In this document: one piece after another, positions 1 through 10,335 of the stretch
How the letters are laid out: each line of letters begins with the position of its first letter
How positions within the stretch are numbered: position 1 is the first letter of the stretch
Source of the DNA: Akkermansia muciniphila
Lineage (GTDB): Bacteria; Verrucomicrobiota; Verrucomicrobiia; Limisphaerales; SXTU01
Direction: 5' to 3'
NCBI GenBank assembly: GCA_945874145.1
Contig: CAMCFN010000002.1
Coordinates: 1-64,000, forward strand
Length of the DNA: 64,000 nt
Translations under genes and position numbers: made by a program
The notes under the pieces: generated by a model
Told to the model about the DNA's origin: nothing
Database searches by the model: none
What the model saw: the letters and a program-made list of their open reading frames with translations, nothing else

Positions 1-1005
1 CTCACCGAGCTGGCGGGCAGCGGCAAGTTGCGCGATGCGAAAACGCTGCGCGGTGAAGTCGAGCGGCTGCTCAAGGACAAGAAGTCCGAGCGCTTCGTGG
101 AAGACTTCCTCGGCCAGTGGCTCAAGCTCCGCGCCATCGCCGCGAACGACGCGGACAAGAAGCTTTACCCGGAGTTCGGCCCCTACTTGCAGGACTCGAT
201 GGTCGCTGAGACGCGCGCCTACTTCCGCGAGTTGCTGGAGAAGAACCTCGATGCACGGCATCTCGTGAAGTCGGACTTCGTGATGGTGAACGAGAAGCTC
301 GCCAAGCACTACGGCATCGCGGGCGTGAGCGGCGCGCAGATTCGGCGCGTGCCGCTGCCGGCGGACTGCCCGCGCGGCGGGTTCATCACGCAGGGCGCGA
401 TTTTGAAAATCACCGCGAACGGCACGACGACGTCGCCCGTGCCGCGCGGGGCCTTCGTGATGGACCGCCTCTTCGGCCAGCCGCCCGAGCCGCCGCCGCC
501 GAATGTCGCCGCCGTGGAGCCAGATGTGCGCGGCGCGACGACCATCCGCGAGCTACTCGACAAGCACCGCAACCACGCCGCCTGCGCCGGCTGCCACGCG
601 AAGCTCGACCCGCCGGGCTTCGCGCTGGAGAGCTTCGATGTCATCGGCGGCTACCGCACGCGCTACCGCTCCATCGGGGAAGGCGATGCTGCGCCGCGCG
701 GCGGGATTGACCCGTTCATCGGCATCAGCTTCAAGCTCGGCCCGCCCGTGGACGCCAGCGGCGCGCTGCCGGACGACCGCAAGTTCGCCGACATCCGCGA
801 GTTCCAAAAACTCGCCGCCGCCGACTCGCCTCTGCTGCTGAAGAACCTCGCCCAGCAGCTCACCGTTTACGCCACCGGTCGCGAACTCGCCTTCAGCGAC
901 CGTGACCAAATTGCTGCACTCGTCGCCCGCACGCAGAAGCAGGGCGGCGGCGTGCGCACGCTCATTCACGAACTCACGCAGAGCCAGCTTTTCCAAACCC
1001 GATGA
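1..1005 (+). CDS. DUF1592/DUF1588/DUF1585 domain protein (planctomycete-type cytochrome c-associated), 5' truncated by window edge
   Basis: ORF 28..1005 is open in frame back to base 1; motifs FVEDFLGQWLKLR, RGGFITQGAILKITANGTTTSPVPRGAFVMDRLFGQPPEPPPPNV, CAGCHAKLDPPGFALESFD typical of this family. Confidence 0.9.
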   Translation, partial: LTELAGSGKLRDAKTLRGEVERLLKDKKSERFVEDFLGQWLKLRAIAANDADKKLYPEFGPYLQDSMVAETRAYFRELLEKNLDARHLVKSDFVMVNEKLAKHYGIAGVSGAQIRRVPLPADCPRGGFITQGAILKITANGTTTSPVPRGAFVMDRLFGQPPEPPPPNVAAVEPDVRGATTIRELLDKHRNHAACAGCHAKLDPPGFALESFDVIGGYRTRYRSIGEGDAAPRGGIDPFIGISFKLGPPVDASGALPDDRKFADIREFQKLAAADSPLLLKNLAQQLTVYATGRELAFSDRDQIAALVARTQKQGGGVRTLIHELTQSQLFQTR

Positions 1006-1027
1006 GGGCGGCGCTCTGGGACGAGGG

Positions 1028-2404
1028 TTATTTCGCGTCCGTTTTGAGCATCGTGCCCATGGCGCGGTCGAGGCGGGCGCGGGCGACGGAGTAGGCGTGG
1101 AGGGCTTCGATCTGCGTGCTGCGGGCCACGGTGAGGGCGGTCTGGGCGTTGAGCACGTCGAGTTGCGTGCCGGTGCCGGCCTCGGTGCGGGCGTTGGCCA
1201 GGCGCAGGGCTTCCTCGGCCTGTTCCTGCACTTTCTTCTGCGATTCCAGCACTTCCTGAGCTTCGATGAAGTTTGAGTAGGCGGTCCGCACGTCCACCTC
1301 AATGCGACGAGAGATGTCCTCGATGTCCTCCTGTGCCCGAGTGTGGAGGGCGGTGGCCTCGGCGACGCGACCCTTGGTCAGCCAGCCGTCGAAGATGTTC
1401 CAACTTGCCTGCCAGCCGACGTCCCAGCCGGTGAAGTCGCGCGTGAGGTGCTGGCTGAAACGAGAGCTTCTTGAACTTCCGCCAACAAAGATCTGCGCGC
1501 TGGGTTTGCCGGCTGCCTCGGCGGTGATGATGGCCTCCTTGCGCAGGCGCTCGGCTTTGCGGAGCGCGGCGAGTTCAGTGCGTTGTTCGAGCGCCTTGGC
1601 CAAGGCGGCGGGGAGCGCGATGGGGGTCGGGTCGGCTTCCAAGCGACCGGATAGCTGGAGGGGGATGTCTTCGCCGGCGGTGCGCGGCAGGTCGTAGCCG
1701 AGCAGGTTGGCGAGGTTGTTCTTCGCGATGCGGAGCGCGTTGCGGGCGCGGATGAGTTTCGGGCGCGAGTTGGCCAGCTCCACCTCCGCCCGCAGCACGT
1801 TGAAGCGGGGCACCGTGCCGGCCTCGAAGCGGCGCTGGTTGTCCTGCAGTTCCTTCTTTAACAATTCGACGCTGGCCTCTTGAACGCTGATTTGCTGGAC
1901 GGCCAGCAGGGCGTCGTCGTAGTTCACCCGCACGGCGAGCATGGTGTCGGCGAGGACGGTCTGGTGCTGGAGCAGCGCCTGGTCGCGCGTGAGATCGGCG
2001 GTGCGCTTGGCGGACTGGATGCGGCCACCCTCATAGATGGACTGCGTGAGCTGCACGCGCACCAACCAGGATTGGTCGGGCGCGCGGAAGGCGCCGCCGG
2101 GGAATTGCTCGATGGCGTTGAGGTCGGTCAGCGTGTGGTTCGCCGTGGCACCCAGGCGGGGCAACTGGATCGCGCGCGTCTGCACCACGATGCCGTAGGC
2201 GACGGCGAGGTCGGCCTGGCTTTTTTGCACGGCACTGTTCTGGCGCAGGGCGACTTCGACGGCGTCCTTGAGCGAGAGCGGCGCGGTGGGCCAGACGACG
2301 AGGTTTGTCGCCTTGGTGGCCGGGGCGTTGGTGAAAGCGGGCTGCCCCGCTGCGAGGAGAGCTGTGTGGCAGAGCGCCGTGGCAAGGAGGAGGGTGCGTT
2401 TCAT
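1028..2404 (-). CDS. TolC family outer membrane efflux protein
   Basis: Signal peptide after internal Met (MKRTLLLATALCHTALLAAGQ), TolC-like coiled-coil repeats; downstream of HlyD/ABC genes. Confidence 0.85.
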   Translation of the reverse strand: MKRTLLLATALCHTALLAAGQPAFTNAPATKATNLVVWPTAPLSLKDAVEVALRQNSAVQKSQADLAVAYGIVVQTRAIQLPRLGATANHTLTDLNAIEQFPGGAFRAPDQSWLVRVQLTQSIYEGGRIQSAKRTADLTRDQALLQHQTVLADTMLAVRVNYDDALLAVQQISVQEASVELLKKELQDNQRRFEAGTVPRFNVLRAEVELANSRPKLIRARNALRIAKNNLANLLGYDLPRTAGEDIPLQLSGRLEADPTPIALPAALAKALEQRTELAALRKAERLRKEAIITAEAAGKPSAQIFVGGSSRSSRFSQHLTRDFTGWDVGWQASWNIFDGWLTKGRVAEATALHTRAQEDIEDISRRIEVDVRTAYSNFIEAQEVLESQKKVQEQAEEALRLANARTEAGTGTQLDVLNAQTALTVARSTQIEALHAYSVARARLDRAMGTMLKTDAK

Positions 2405-2445
2405 GCAAGGAATGAGTGAGTGCGTTGACGTTGTGGAGAGCGGGG

Positions 2446-3432
2446 TCATTGGGAAATAGTTAGTGAGGCTGGCGCAGCATCGGGGCGCGCGGCCCGGGGG
2501 GTGGCGGAACGCTCGATGAACACATCCACCTGCTGGCCGACGTAGAGCGGGGCGGCGGGGCGATCCAGCTCGAAGATGATTTGCAGCACGCGGGTATCCA
2601 CTCGCTCGGCACTATCGCCGGTGAGCGAGCGCTTGGGGATGACAAAGGGCTCAATGCGGACGAAGCGTAGGGGCAGCGCGTGCTGGGTGTCGCCCTTGAG
2701 GTAAGCGACGGCGGGACGATTGGCTTCGACGAGGGGGGCATTTTGCTCGTCCACCTCCGCGCGGACCTGGAGCTTCTCGACTTCGCCGAGAATCAACAAA
2801 GGTTCCAGCGGCGCGGTGCCGGCGAATTCACCCGCGCGGACGTTGACTTGCAGGATGGTTCCATCGCGGGGCGCGAGGACAGTGAGGACGTCCAGTTCGG
2901 TCTGGGACTGGGCGATTTGCGCTTCCATGGCCTTGAGGTCGGCCTCGTCTTTGGCAATGCGGGCGTCCCAGTTCTGCTTCGCGAAATCACGGCGCTTCCG
3001 CTCGTCATCGGAGATGACTTTGTCCCGGGCGAGTTTCTCGGCGCGCACGAGTTGGTCCACGGCATCGGCCAGCATCACGCGGTCGGTTTGCAGCGCGGCG
3101 CGGAGGGATTCCAACTGGGCGCGCAAGGTGTTGAGCTTGGCGCGGGCCTCGCGATCATCTAGCTGGAGGAGGGGGTCGCCGGTCTTGACGCGCGAGCCGA
3201 CCTGGACGGCGACGCGTTGGATGAGGCCGGCCTTGGGCACGGCGATTTTGACGTTCTCGCGTTCCGCCTCAAGAATGCCCGTGGCGGCGACATGGGCGGC
3301 GTAGGGCGAGCGGGCAGGTTCGACGAACGGCGGCGGGGCAGGGGGCTTCTGCTGCATTTGTCGGACAAACAGGAAGGCACCCGCAAACCCGGCGAGGGCG
3401 AGATAGAAGGTGAACTGGCGGAAGAGGAGCAT
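2446..3432 (-). CDS. HlyD/DevB family periplasmic adaptor (membrane fusion protein)
   Basis: N-terminal TM, lipoyl-like VPKAGLIQRVAVQVGSRVKTGDPLLQLDDREA, coiled coil, APRDGTILQVNVRAGE. Confidence 0.87.
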   Translation of the reverse strand: MLLFRQFTFYLALAGFAGAFLFVRQMQQKPPAPPPFVEPARSPYAAHVAATGILEAERENVKIAVPKAGLIQRVAVQVGSRVKTGDPLLQLDDREARAKLNTLRAQLESLRAALQTDRVMLADAVDQLVRAEKLARDKVISDDERKRRDFAKQNWDARIAKDEADLKAMEAQIAQSQTELDVLTVLAPRDGTILQVNVRAGEFAGTAPLEPLLILGEVEKLQVRAEVDEQNAPLVEANRPAVAYLKGDTQHALPLRFVRIEPFVIPKRSLTGDSAERVDTRVLQIIFELDRPAAPLYVGQQVDVFIERSATPRAARPDAAPASLTISQ

Positions 3433-3457
3433 GACTAAAGAAGGGGGAAGCAGGATT

Positions 3458-4192
3458 TCATTCGCTCAGATCGTAGTTTCCGCCCTGGTCATGCACGCGC
3501 TGAACGCGACCGTCTTCCATCTCGGTCAGACGGTCGGCGTATTTGAAGACGCGGCTGTCGTGCGTGACGACGATGACGCAGCGGTTGGGATTGCGGGCGG
3601 CGGTGCGGAGCAAATCCATGATGTGCGCGCCGGTGTCCTTATCGAGGGCGCTGGTGGGTTCATCGCAAATAATCAGGCGCGGCTCATGCACGAGGGCGCG
3701 GGCGATGGCGATGCGTTGCTGCTGGCCGCCGGAGAGGTTCGTCGGGCGCTCGTGGCCGCGCGCGCCCAGACCGACTTCGTCCAGCAGGGCGAGGGCTTTA
3801 CGCTCGGCGACGCGCCGGGACACGCCGCCGATGAGCAGCGGCACGCAGATGTTCTCGATGCAGGTCAGGGTCGGGATGAGGTTGAAGGCCTGAAAGATGA
3901 AGCCGACATGGCGCTTGCGGAATTCGGTGATCTCCCGTGGCTTGAGCCGGTGGAGCGGTGATCCGAAAACATCAAGTTCGCCGCAGTCGAAGTTCAGCGT
4001 GCCGGCGATCACGCTTAGCAAGGTGGTTTTCCCGCACCCGCTGGGGCCGACGATCATGAGCAATTCGCCTTGCCGCGCGGTGAAATCCACGCCGTTAAGC
4101 GCGGTGACGGCGGTCTCCCCGGTGCCAAAAGTCTTCGACACGCCACGAACGTGGACGGCGAGGGCTGGTGAATTTGTTGGGGTGGCGGACAT
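3458..4192 (-). CDS. ABC transporter ATP-binding protein (DevA/LolD-like)
   Basis: Walker A GPSGCGKTT, signature LSGGQQQRIAIARAL, Walker B LIICDEPTSALD; start chosen at MSATPTNS. Confidence 0.93.
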   Translation of the reverse strand: MSATPTNSPALAVHVRGVSKTFGTGETAVTALNGVDFTARQGELLMIVGPSGCGKTTLLSVIAGTLNFDCGELDVFGSPLHRLKPREITEFRKRHVGFIFQAFNLIPTLTCIENICVPLLIGGVSRRVAERKALALLDEVGLGARGHERPTNLSGGQQQRIAIARALVHEPRLIICDEPTSALDKDTGAHIMDLLRTAARNPNRCVIVVTHDSRVFKYADRLTEMEDGRVQRVHDQGGNYDLSE

Positions 4193-4200
4193 GCTTGCGC

Positions 4201-5340
4201 TCAACCACGGAAGACAATCGCGGGCTCGATCTTGACCACTTTGCGAATGCCCAGCACGGCGCTCAAGGCGCAGATGGACATCACGAGGCAAAAGGTGGCG
4301 ACGGGGAGCTGCCACGGGAACATGAACGGCGGTTCGCCGCGTGCCACGGCCGTGCGCCCGAAGCCGACGACCAGCAGCGCGCCCAGACCGTAGCCGATGA
4401 AGCCGACGATGAACGCCTGCAAAAGGAGCATTCGCACCAGCAGGCCGTTGCTGGCTCCCATTGCCTTCAGCGCGCCGAGGTGGCGGAGATTCTCATGCAC
4501 GAAGGCATAGAAAGTCTGACCGGAAATCACCATGCCCACGATGAAGCCGAGGGCGATGGTCGAGATGAAGGCGATGGGAATGCCGGTGTTCTTGAAATAC
4601 CACCAGATGGTGGCCCAGAAGAACTTTTCCTCGGTGTAGGCTTTCATACCGGTGGCGGCTTCGATCGCCGCCGCCGCGTCGTCCAGCGACCAGCCGGGCG
4701 CTGGTTCAGCGAGGATGAGGGAAAGCATCTTGCGCTGCTTCGGCGCGAACTGCAGGGCCTGCGTGTAGGTCGAGTAAACGTAAGGGTAGCCAAAGAAATG
4801 CTTGTCCGCGCGACAGATGCCTACGATACGCGCCTCCTTGTCGTTCAGCTCAAAGGTGTCGCCGAGGTCGAGCGGTTTCGCGCGGCCGGAACTGAGCCGG
4901 CGGACCGCCAGTTCATCCACGATGACGGAGTTGGGCAGGCGGACCGATTCGAGCTTGCCGCGCAGGAGCACGGGGGGTTGGCCGATGAGCGTGGCGTTGT
5001 CGAGGCCGACGAGCATGACGGGTTTGAAGTTGCCGTCGGCGAGCTTGGCGGACTGCACGGTGACGTAAACCGGGACGGCCCACGCCACGCCCGGCACTGT
5101 GCGGACGCGGTTCACGTCGGTGTCCCGCAGGGCCTTGAGTTCGTTGGCTTGTTCGACTTTGCGGTCCACCACCCAGAGCTTGGCCCGCATGTTGCTGAGG
5201 TGACTGGTGGTCCACTTGAGCAGGCCAAAAAAGACCCCGCACTGCTGGGTCATCAGCATGGTAGCGAAGGTCAGCCCCCCCACGAGCATCAGGTATTTGG
5301 CCCGATCACCGAGGAGCATTTTGAGGGCGAGGTGATACAT
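4201..5340 (-). CDS. ABC transporter permease, DevC/FtsX-like
   Basis: N-terminal TM, large extracytoplasmic MacB-PCD-like region, three C-terminal TMs; between ATPase and TetR genes. Confidence 0.85.
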   Translation of the reverse strand: MYHLALKMLLGDRAKYLMLVGGLTFATMLMTQQCGVFFGLLKWTTSHLSNMRAKLWVVDRKVEQANELKALRDTDVNRVRTVPGVAWAVPVYVTVQSAKLADGNFKPVMLVGLDNATLIGQPPVLLRGKLESVRLPNSVIVDELAVRRLSSGRAKPLDLGDTFELNDKEARIVGICRADKHFFGYPYVYSTYTQALQFAPKQRKMLSLILAEPAPGWSLDDAAAAIEAATGMKAYTEEKFFWATIWWYFKNTGIPIAFISTIALGFIVGMVISGQTFYAFVHENLRHLGALKAMGASNGLLVRMLLLQAFIVGFIGYGLGALLVVGFGRTAVARGEPPFMFPWQLPVATFCLVMSICALSAVLGIRKVVKIEPAIVFRG

Positions 5341-5342
5341 GG

Positions 5343-6068
5343 CTAGCGCGATGTCGCCGGGCGGCTGTTGGTTCTTTGAAGACGCTTCCTCGCTGGTAGC
5401 CGCCGAGATGAGGCGGCGGATTGCTTGCGGGCAATCGCTTTGATCGCCGCGAGTGAGAAGCGGGTGATGTGTTCAGCGAGCCGTTCAATGTCCTCGGGAG
5501 AGAATTTCTGCTCCGGGAACAGCCGGCTGACCACCGGCTGGCAGTGATGGTAGAAGAGGCACTGGCTGACCACGCTGAACGAGCAGAGCCGCACCAGCTC
5601 CACGTTCGGATCGCCCCCGAGCAGTTCGCGGACAATCCCGCCGAGATGCTGCGCCTGTGGCCGGATGCGCTCGACCACGATGGCGTCAAGCGCGTTGGTG
5701 GGGTCAATCATCTCCCGGGAAATGAGCTTGCCGTGCCACGCGTCGCTGCTGTGGTCGAAGATGCGGAGGAGAAACGAGCGCACGAAGGCGCGTAGCCGCT
5801 CTGCCGCCGGCGCGCTCGACCGCACGCCAAGTTCGAGTGGAAATTTCTGGAGCGAGCGCGACTGGTAATAGTCGAGCACTTCGCGGTAAAGCGCGGCCTT
5901 GTCCCCGAAGTGATAGTTGACCGCCGCGATGTTAGCGCCAGCGCGCCGGCAGATTTCCCGCACCGTCGAATTGTGGAAGCCAACCTCGGCAAAGACCGCG
6001 CCTCCTGCTTCGATGAGCGACTGGCGAGTCTGAAGCGCGGAAGCATCAACTTGGGGCGCGGCAGCCAT
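5343..6068 (-). CDS. TetR/AcrR family regulator (CerR-like C-terminal domain)
   Basis: HTH AGGAVFAEVGFHNSTVREICRRAGANIAAVNYHFGDKAALYREVL; first ATG at 6068 (the ORF-track start is TTG). Confidence 0.88.
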   Translation of the reverse strand: MAAAPQVDASALQTRQSLIEAGGAVFAEVGFHNSTVREICRRAGANIAAVNYHFGDKAALYREVLDYYQSRSLQKFPLELGVRSSAPAAERLRAFVRSFLLRIFDHSSDAWHGKLISREMIDPTNALDAIVVERIRPQAQHLGGIVRELLGGDPNVELVRLCSFSVVSQCLFYHHCQPVVSRLFPEQKFSPEDIERLAEHITRFSLAAIKAIARKQSAASSRRLPARKRLQRTNSRPATSR

Positions 6069-6080
6069 TTCAAATGCAAG

Positions 6081-6100
6081 TTTCAAACAGATGTTTGAAA
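6081..6100. promoter_or_regulatory. Putative TetR operator: TTTCAAAC-AGAT-GTTTGAAA
   Basis: Perfect 8-bp inverted repeat with 4-nt spacer, 13 bp upstream of the TetR ATG. Confidence 0.55.
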
Positions 6101-6273
6101 AAGCAAGCCGGTTCTCTCCGCCGGATCCTAATCATGGCCTGCAGAGGCGGCTGGGGTGGGAGGCCGGCGCCAACCGCGGCGAGGGCTCGGAAGCAGCCGT
6201 GCCACACGGCCGCCAATCGGCTGCGGCTGGCTGGGCCGGTGGGCCAGCTTTCAGCGCCGTGGGGTGCGGGGCG

Positions 6274-8508
6274 CTAGTGGTTGCGCGAGTGAAACGGATC
6301 GCTGATAAATTCAACCACGCCGGTGCGGACGTCGTAGAGCCCGCCGATAAGGGCGATTTGCCGCCGGTCCAACAAGCCGCGCAGAGTGGCGCTGCGACGG
6401 CGGATAACTTCCATGGTGTGCAGGACATTCAGCCGGGCCACGCGGTCCACGAAGGCTTCATTGTGGGCGCTGCGGTCGCCGTGGGTTTCGTGCTCGGCTT
6501 CCACGGCGTGCTGGATGTAGCCCGTGATGGATTTGATGTGGTCGCAGCCGGAGGCCTGACAGGCGTCCACCTGGCGATGCACTATGTCCACGGTGGCCTT
6601 TACCGCCCCGCAGCGAGTGTGGCCTAGAACCAAGAGTAGCTTGGCCCCGGCCACGGCGCAGCCGTATTCCATGCTGGCCAGAGCGTCTTCAACGGCGATG
6701 TTGCCGGCCACGCGGATGCTGAAGATGTCGCCGAGGCCGAGGTCGAAAACGAGTTCCGTGGAAGTGCGGGAATCCATGCAACTCAGCACGACGGCGAGGG
6801 GGAACTGACCTTGGGCAGTGGCGTTGACCTGTCGCATGAGGTCGCGGGAAACGCGTTCGCCACGGACGAAGCGCGCGTTGCCTTCCTGGAGAATCTTCAA
6901 CACTCGTGCGGGGTCGAGCTGGGTTTGCACTTCGCGGGTGGCGACATCCACGTATTGGATGTGGTCGTCCATGACGTAGCGTTCCTTGAAGCCCACCAAG
7001 CTGAGGAAGATGCCGCGAGCGGGAGCAGTCTGGGTGCGGAAGTCTTGGAGCAGGTCCAGCACGTCTGGGTCGATGTAGTCGGTCTGGCGCGCGTCGAGCA
7101 CCACATGCCCACCGGACGGCACGGAATTTAACGACTGCTCCAGCACGGCTCGGTTGAGGAAGCTGACTTGATTGGCCAGTTCGATCCGCAGCACTTCACC
7201 GCCGACGTGCTGCTCCATGAAGCGGCGCAAGGGCCGCCGGAAATTGCTGTGCAATATGAAGAGCACGCTGATGCCCAGCCCGATCAGGATGCCAATGAGC
7301 AGATCGGTCAGGACGATGGCCACGATGGTGCCAATGAAGGGGAGGAACTGGTTGCGCCCCTCGGCCCACATCTGCCGGAAGAGGGCGGGACTGGCGAGCT
7401 TCAGTCCGGTGGCAAGGAGGATGGCGGCCAGTGCGGCGAGGGGGATTTCATTGAGCCACTCGGGGACCAGCATGACCAGCAACAGCAGCAGCAGGCCGTG
7501 GAAGAAAGCGGACATGCGGGTGACGGCCCCGGCGTTGATGTTCACCGAGCTGCGCACGATAACGGAAGTCAGCGGGAGGCCGCCCAGCAGGCCGGTGATG
7601 AAGTTGCCGAGGCCTTGAGCGAGAAGTTCACGATTGGGCGGCGAAGTGCGTTTGCGCGGGTCCAGCTTGTCCACCGCTTCAAGGTTCAAGAGCGTCTCCA
7701 ACGAGGCCACCGCAGCGATGGTAAAAGCCGCTGTGTAAACTGCGGGGTTTGACAGCGCCCGGAAATCCGGGCGGGGCATGAGTTGGAATAGTTCAGTTAG
7801 GCTTGCGGCGGTTGGCACCTGAACTAGGTGGGACTCGCTAATGGCCCAAGGGCTGCCGAACTGGCGCAAGGCCTGATTTACCAGCACCCCCAGAAGCACC
7901 ACCACCAGCGGAGCGGGCACGCGGAGGTTCTTGAGCTTGGTGCGATCCCAAACGAGCAACAAAGCCACGGAAAGCAAGCCGACGAGCGTGGCGCCAGCCT
8001 CAAAGTCAAACAGCGAGGCGAAGAGTTCGCTGAAGGTATTTTGGCCGTCGGGCTGAATGAATTCCATTTCGCCCTCAGGGTCCGCGTCATGCCCTACCAC
8101 GTGAGGGATCTGCTTCAGAACCAGCAGCACGCCGATGGCGGCCAGCAATCCCTTGATGACGCTGGAGGGGAAGAAAGCCGCGACGAATCCTGCCCGCATG
8201 GCGCCCAGCACAAGTTGGATAACGCCGGCCAGCATGACGGCCACCAGGAACGCTTCAAAAGATTTCAGCGTGGCAATTTGTGCAAACACCACGGCCGCAA
8301 GGCCCGCCGCCGGCCCGCTTACGCTAGTGTGCGAACCGCTGAGCCAGGCCACCAGCAATCCCCCAACGACGCCGCTGATCAGGCCCGCCATGAGCGGGGC
8401 GTTTGAGGCGAGGGCAATACCAAGGCAAAGGGGCAGCGCAACCAAAAACACCACCGCGCTAGCGGCCAGGTCTTTGGGCAGCGCCCTTAGGTAATCCGCC
8501 TGCGACAT
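6274..8508 (-). CDS. SulP family anion transporter fused to STAS-like region and beta-carbonic anhydrase
   Basis: SulP TM core (VALPLCLGIALASNAPLMAGLISGVVGGLLVAWLSGSHTSVSGPAAGLAAVV), STAS-like HVVLDARQTDYIDPDVL, then beta-CA SCMDSR...HTRCGA. Confidence 0.92.
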   Translation of the reverse strand: MSQADYLRALPKDLAASAVVFLVALPLCLGIALASNAPLMAGLISGVVGGLLVAWLSGSHTSVSGPAAGLAAVVFAQIATLKSFEAFLVAVMLAGVIQLVLGAMRAGFVAAFFPSSVIKGLLAAIGVLLVLKQIPHVVGHDADPEGEMEFIQPDGQNTFSELFASLFDFEAGATLVGLLSVALLLVWDRTKLKNLRVPAPLVVVLLGVLVNQALRQFGSPWAISESHLVQVPTAASLTELFQLMPRPDFRALSNPAVYTAAFTIAAVASLETLLNLEAVDKLDPRKRTSPPNRELLAQGLGNFITGLLGGLPLTSVIVRSSVNINAGAVTRMSAFFHGLLLLLLVMLVPEWLNEIPLAALAAILLATGLKLASPALFRQMWAEGRNQFLPFIGTIVAIVLTDLLIGILIGLGISVLFILHSNFRRPLRRFMEQHVGGEVLRIELANQVSFLNRAVLEQSLNSVPSGGHVVLDARQTDYIDPDVLDLLQDFRTQTAPARGIFLSLVGFKERYVMDDHIQYVDVATREVQTQLDPARVLKILQEGNARFVRGERVSRDLMRQVNATAQGQFPLAVVLSCMDSRTSTELVFDLGLGDIFSIRVAGNIAVEDALASMEYGCAVAGAKLLLVLGHTRCGAVKATVDIVHRQVDACQASGCDHIKSITGYIQHAVEAEHETHGDRSAHNEAFVDRVARLNVLHTMEVIRRRSATLRGLLDRRQIALIGGLYDVRTGVVEFISDPFHSRNH

Positions 8509-8828
8509 GGCAGTTGAGGTCTTCGTAGATTGGTTTATGGTTAGAATGCCCAAGAGTTAGGCGATATTTTACTTCGGGTAAATATGAATTTGCCGAATGG
8601 AAAACTAGGTTGGTCGGAGATATCACCCCGGCCTCCTTCGACAGAAAAGTAAGGTCGCCAGTGTGACTGGGTGGAATCGGGCGAGCATCGCGGTCGTTTC
8701 CGAGTGCGGGTAGGGTGCTGACCGATGTCCTTTTCGACTTCGGTAAAAAGGTGCGTTTACTAGGCTGCGGATGGCTGCACTTTCGTGGGAGCACTACTCG
8801 CGGATCTGAAAAGCGATTCAGAAAAAGT

Positions 8829-8857
8829 TTGACAGTTTATGGCGTCGGCATAGTTTT
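8829..8857 (+). promoter_or_regulatory. Possible sigma70-type promoter for tRNA-Thr/tuf (TTGACA-N16-TAGTTT)
   Basis: Consensus -35 and weak -10 upstream of tRNA-Thr. Confidence 0.35.
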
Positions 8858-8981
8858 CGCGCCCGGCTTGTAACAGCCGTCAGCAAAAAACACGCATGGG
8901 TCTGAGGTTTTGTCATCGGGGCAAAATATCGCTCTGGTTTTTTTGTCTGGTCAGCACTTTGAAGTAAACGGGTAAGTTTTT

Positions 8982-9057
<76 letters not shown>

Positions 9058-9141
9058 GTAATTTTATTGTATTTTGTGTAGGCCGACTTGGAATGGTCGG
9101 ACAGAGTTAGCAGAGTCAAAACATCAACAAGAACATCGCAA

Positions 9142-10335
9142 ATGGCAAAAGAAGCGTTTCAACGGACCAAACCCCACGTGAACGTCGGCACCATCGGCCA
9201 CGTTGACCACGGCAAATCCACCCTTACGGCGTGTATCGTCGCCGTTCAGAACCGCAAGGGATTGGCACCCGCAATTTCCTACGCCGACATCACCAAGGGC
9301 GGCACGGTTCGTGACGATTCCAAGACCGTGACCATCGCCGCGTCGCACGTCGAATACGAGTCGGACAAGCGCCATTATGCGCACGTTGACTGCCCGGGCC
9401 ACGCTGACTACGTGAAAAACATGATCACTGGTGCTGCCCAAATGGACGGCGCGATTTTGGTCGTGAGTGCTGCTGACGGCCCGATGCCCCAGACGCGTGA
9501 GCATATTCTTCTTGCCCGTCAGGTCGGGGTGCCTTCAGTAGTGGTATTCCTGAACAAGGTTGACTTGGTGGATGACCCGGAGTTGCTCGATCTCGTTGAG
9601 ATGGAGATTCGTGACCTGCTTACGAAGTATCAGTTCCCTGGTGACAAGACCCCGATTATCCGTGGTAGCGCCACGGCCGCGTTGGCTGGCACTCCGGAAG
9701 GTGAGAAGGCTATTGCTGACCTGCTCAGCGCGATTGACGCCTTCATTCCGGAGCCGGTCCGCGAAATTGACAAACCCTTCCTCATGTGTATCGAGGACGT
9801 GTTCAACATTGAAGGTCGCGGCACCGTCGTGACCGGTCGTGTGGAGCGCGGCATCATCAAGAAGATGGAAGAAGTCGAGATTGTTGGTCTTAAGGACACC
9901 CGAAAGACGACCGCGACGGACATTGAAATGTTCCGCAAGCTCCTTGATGAGGCGCGCTCGGGTGAAAACGTCGGGGTGCTGCTCCGCGGCACCAAGAAGG
10001 AAGAAGTTGAGCGCGGTATGGTCTTGGCCAAGCCCGGCAGCATCAAACCTTATACCAAGTTCAAGGCAGAGGTATATGTCCTCACCAAGGATGAAGGTGG
10101 CCGCCACACCCCCTTCTTCAACAAGTATCGTCCTCAGTTCTACTTCCGCACCTCAGACGTCACGGGCAATGTTACTTTGCCGGAAGGCGTAGAAATGGTG
10201 ATGCCCGGGGACAACGTCTCCGTGGACATCGAACTCATCGTGGGGGTCGCGATGGAAAAAGGACAACGCTTCGCCATTCGCGAGGGTGGCCGCACTATCG
10301 GCGCTGGCCGTGTCAGCGACATCGTTGCTGGCTAA
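9142..10335 (+). CDS. tuf: Elongation factor Tu
   Basis: [83 protein letters not shown]. Confidence 0.98.
   Translation: MAKEAFQRTKPHVNVGTIGHVDHGKSTLTACIVAVQNRKGLAPAISYADITKGGTVRDDSKTVTIAASHVEYESDKRHYAHVDCPGHADYVKNMITGAAQMDGAILVVSAADGPMPQTREHILLARQVGVPSVVVFLNKVDLVDDPELLDLVEMEIRDLLTKYQFPGDKTPIIRGSATAALAGTPEGEKAIADLLSAIDAFIPEPVREIDKPFLMCIEDVFNIEGRGTVVTGRVERGIIKKMEEVEIVGLKDTRKTTATDIEMFRKLLDEARSGENVGVLLRGTKKEEVERGMVLAKPGSIKPYTKFKAEVYVLTKDEGGRHTPFFNKYRPQFYFRTSDVTGNVTLPEGVEMVMPGDNVSVDIELIVGVAMEKGQRFAIREGGRTIGAGRVSDIVAG

Noticed and set aside
4168-5346. 392-aa plus-strand ORF opposite the DevC-like permease
   Set aside because: Shadow ORF, composition rich in H/G/D/E, no domain; the minus-strand permease is convincing.
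8509-8981. rRNA or riboswitch upstream of tRNA-Thr/tuf
   Set aside because: No conserved rRNA or riboswitch motif recognised in this spacer, only a possible promoter.
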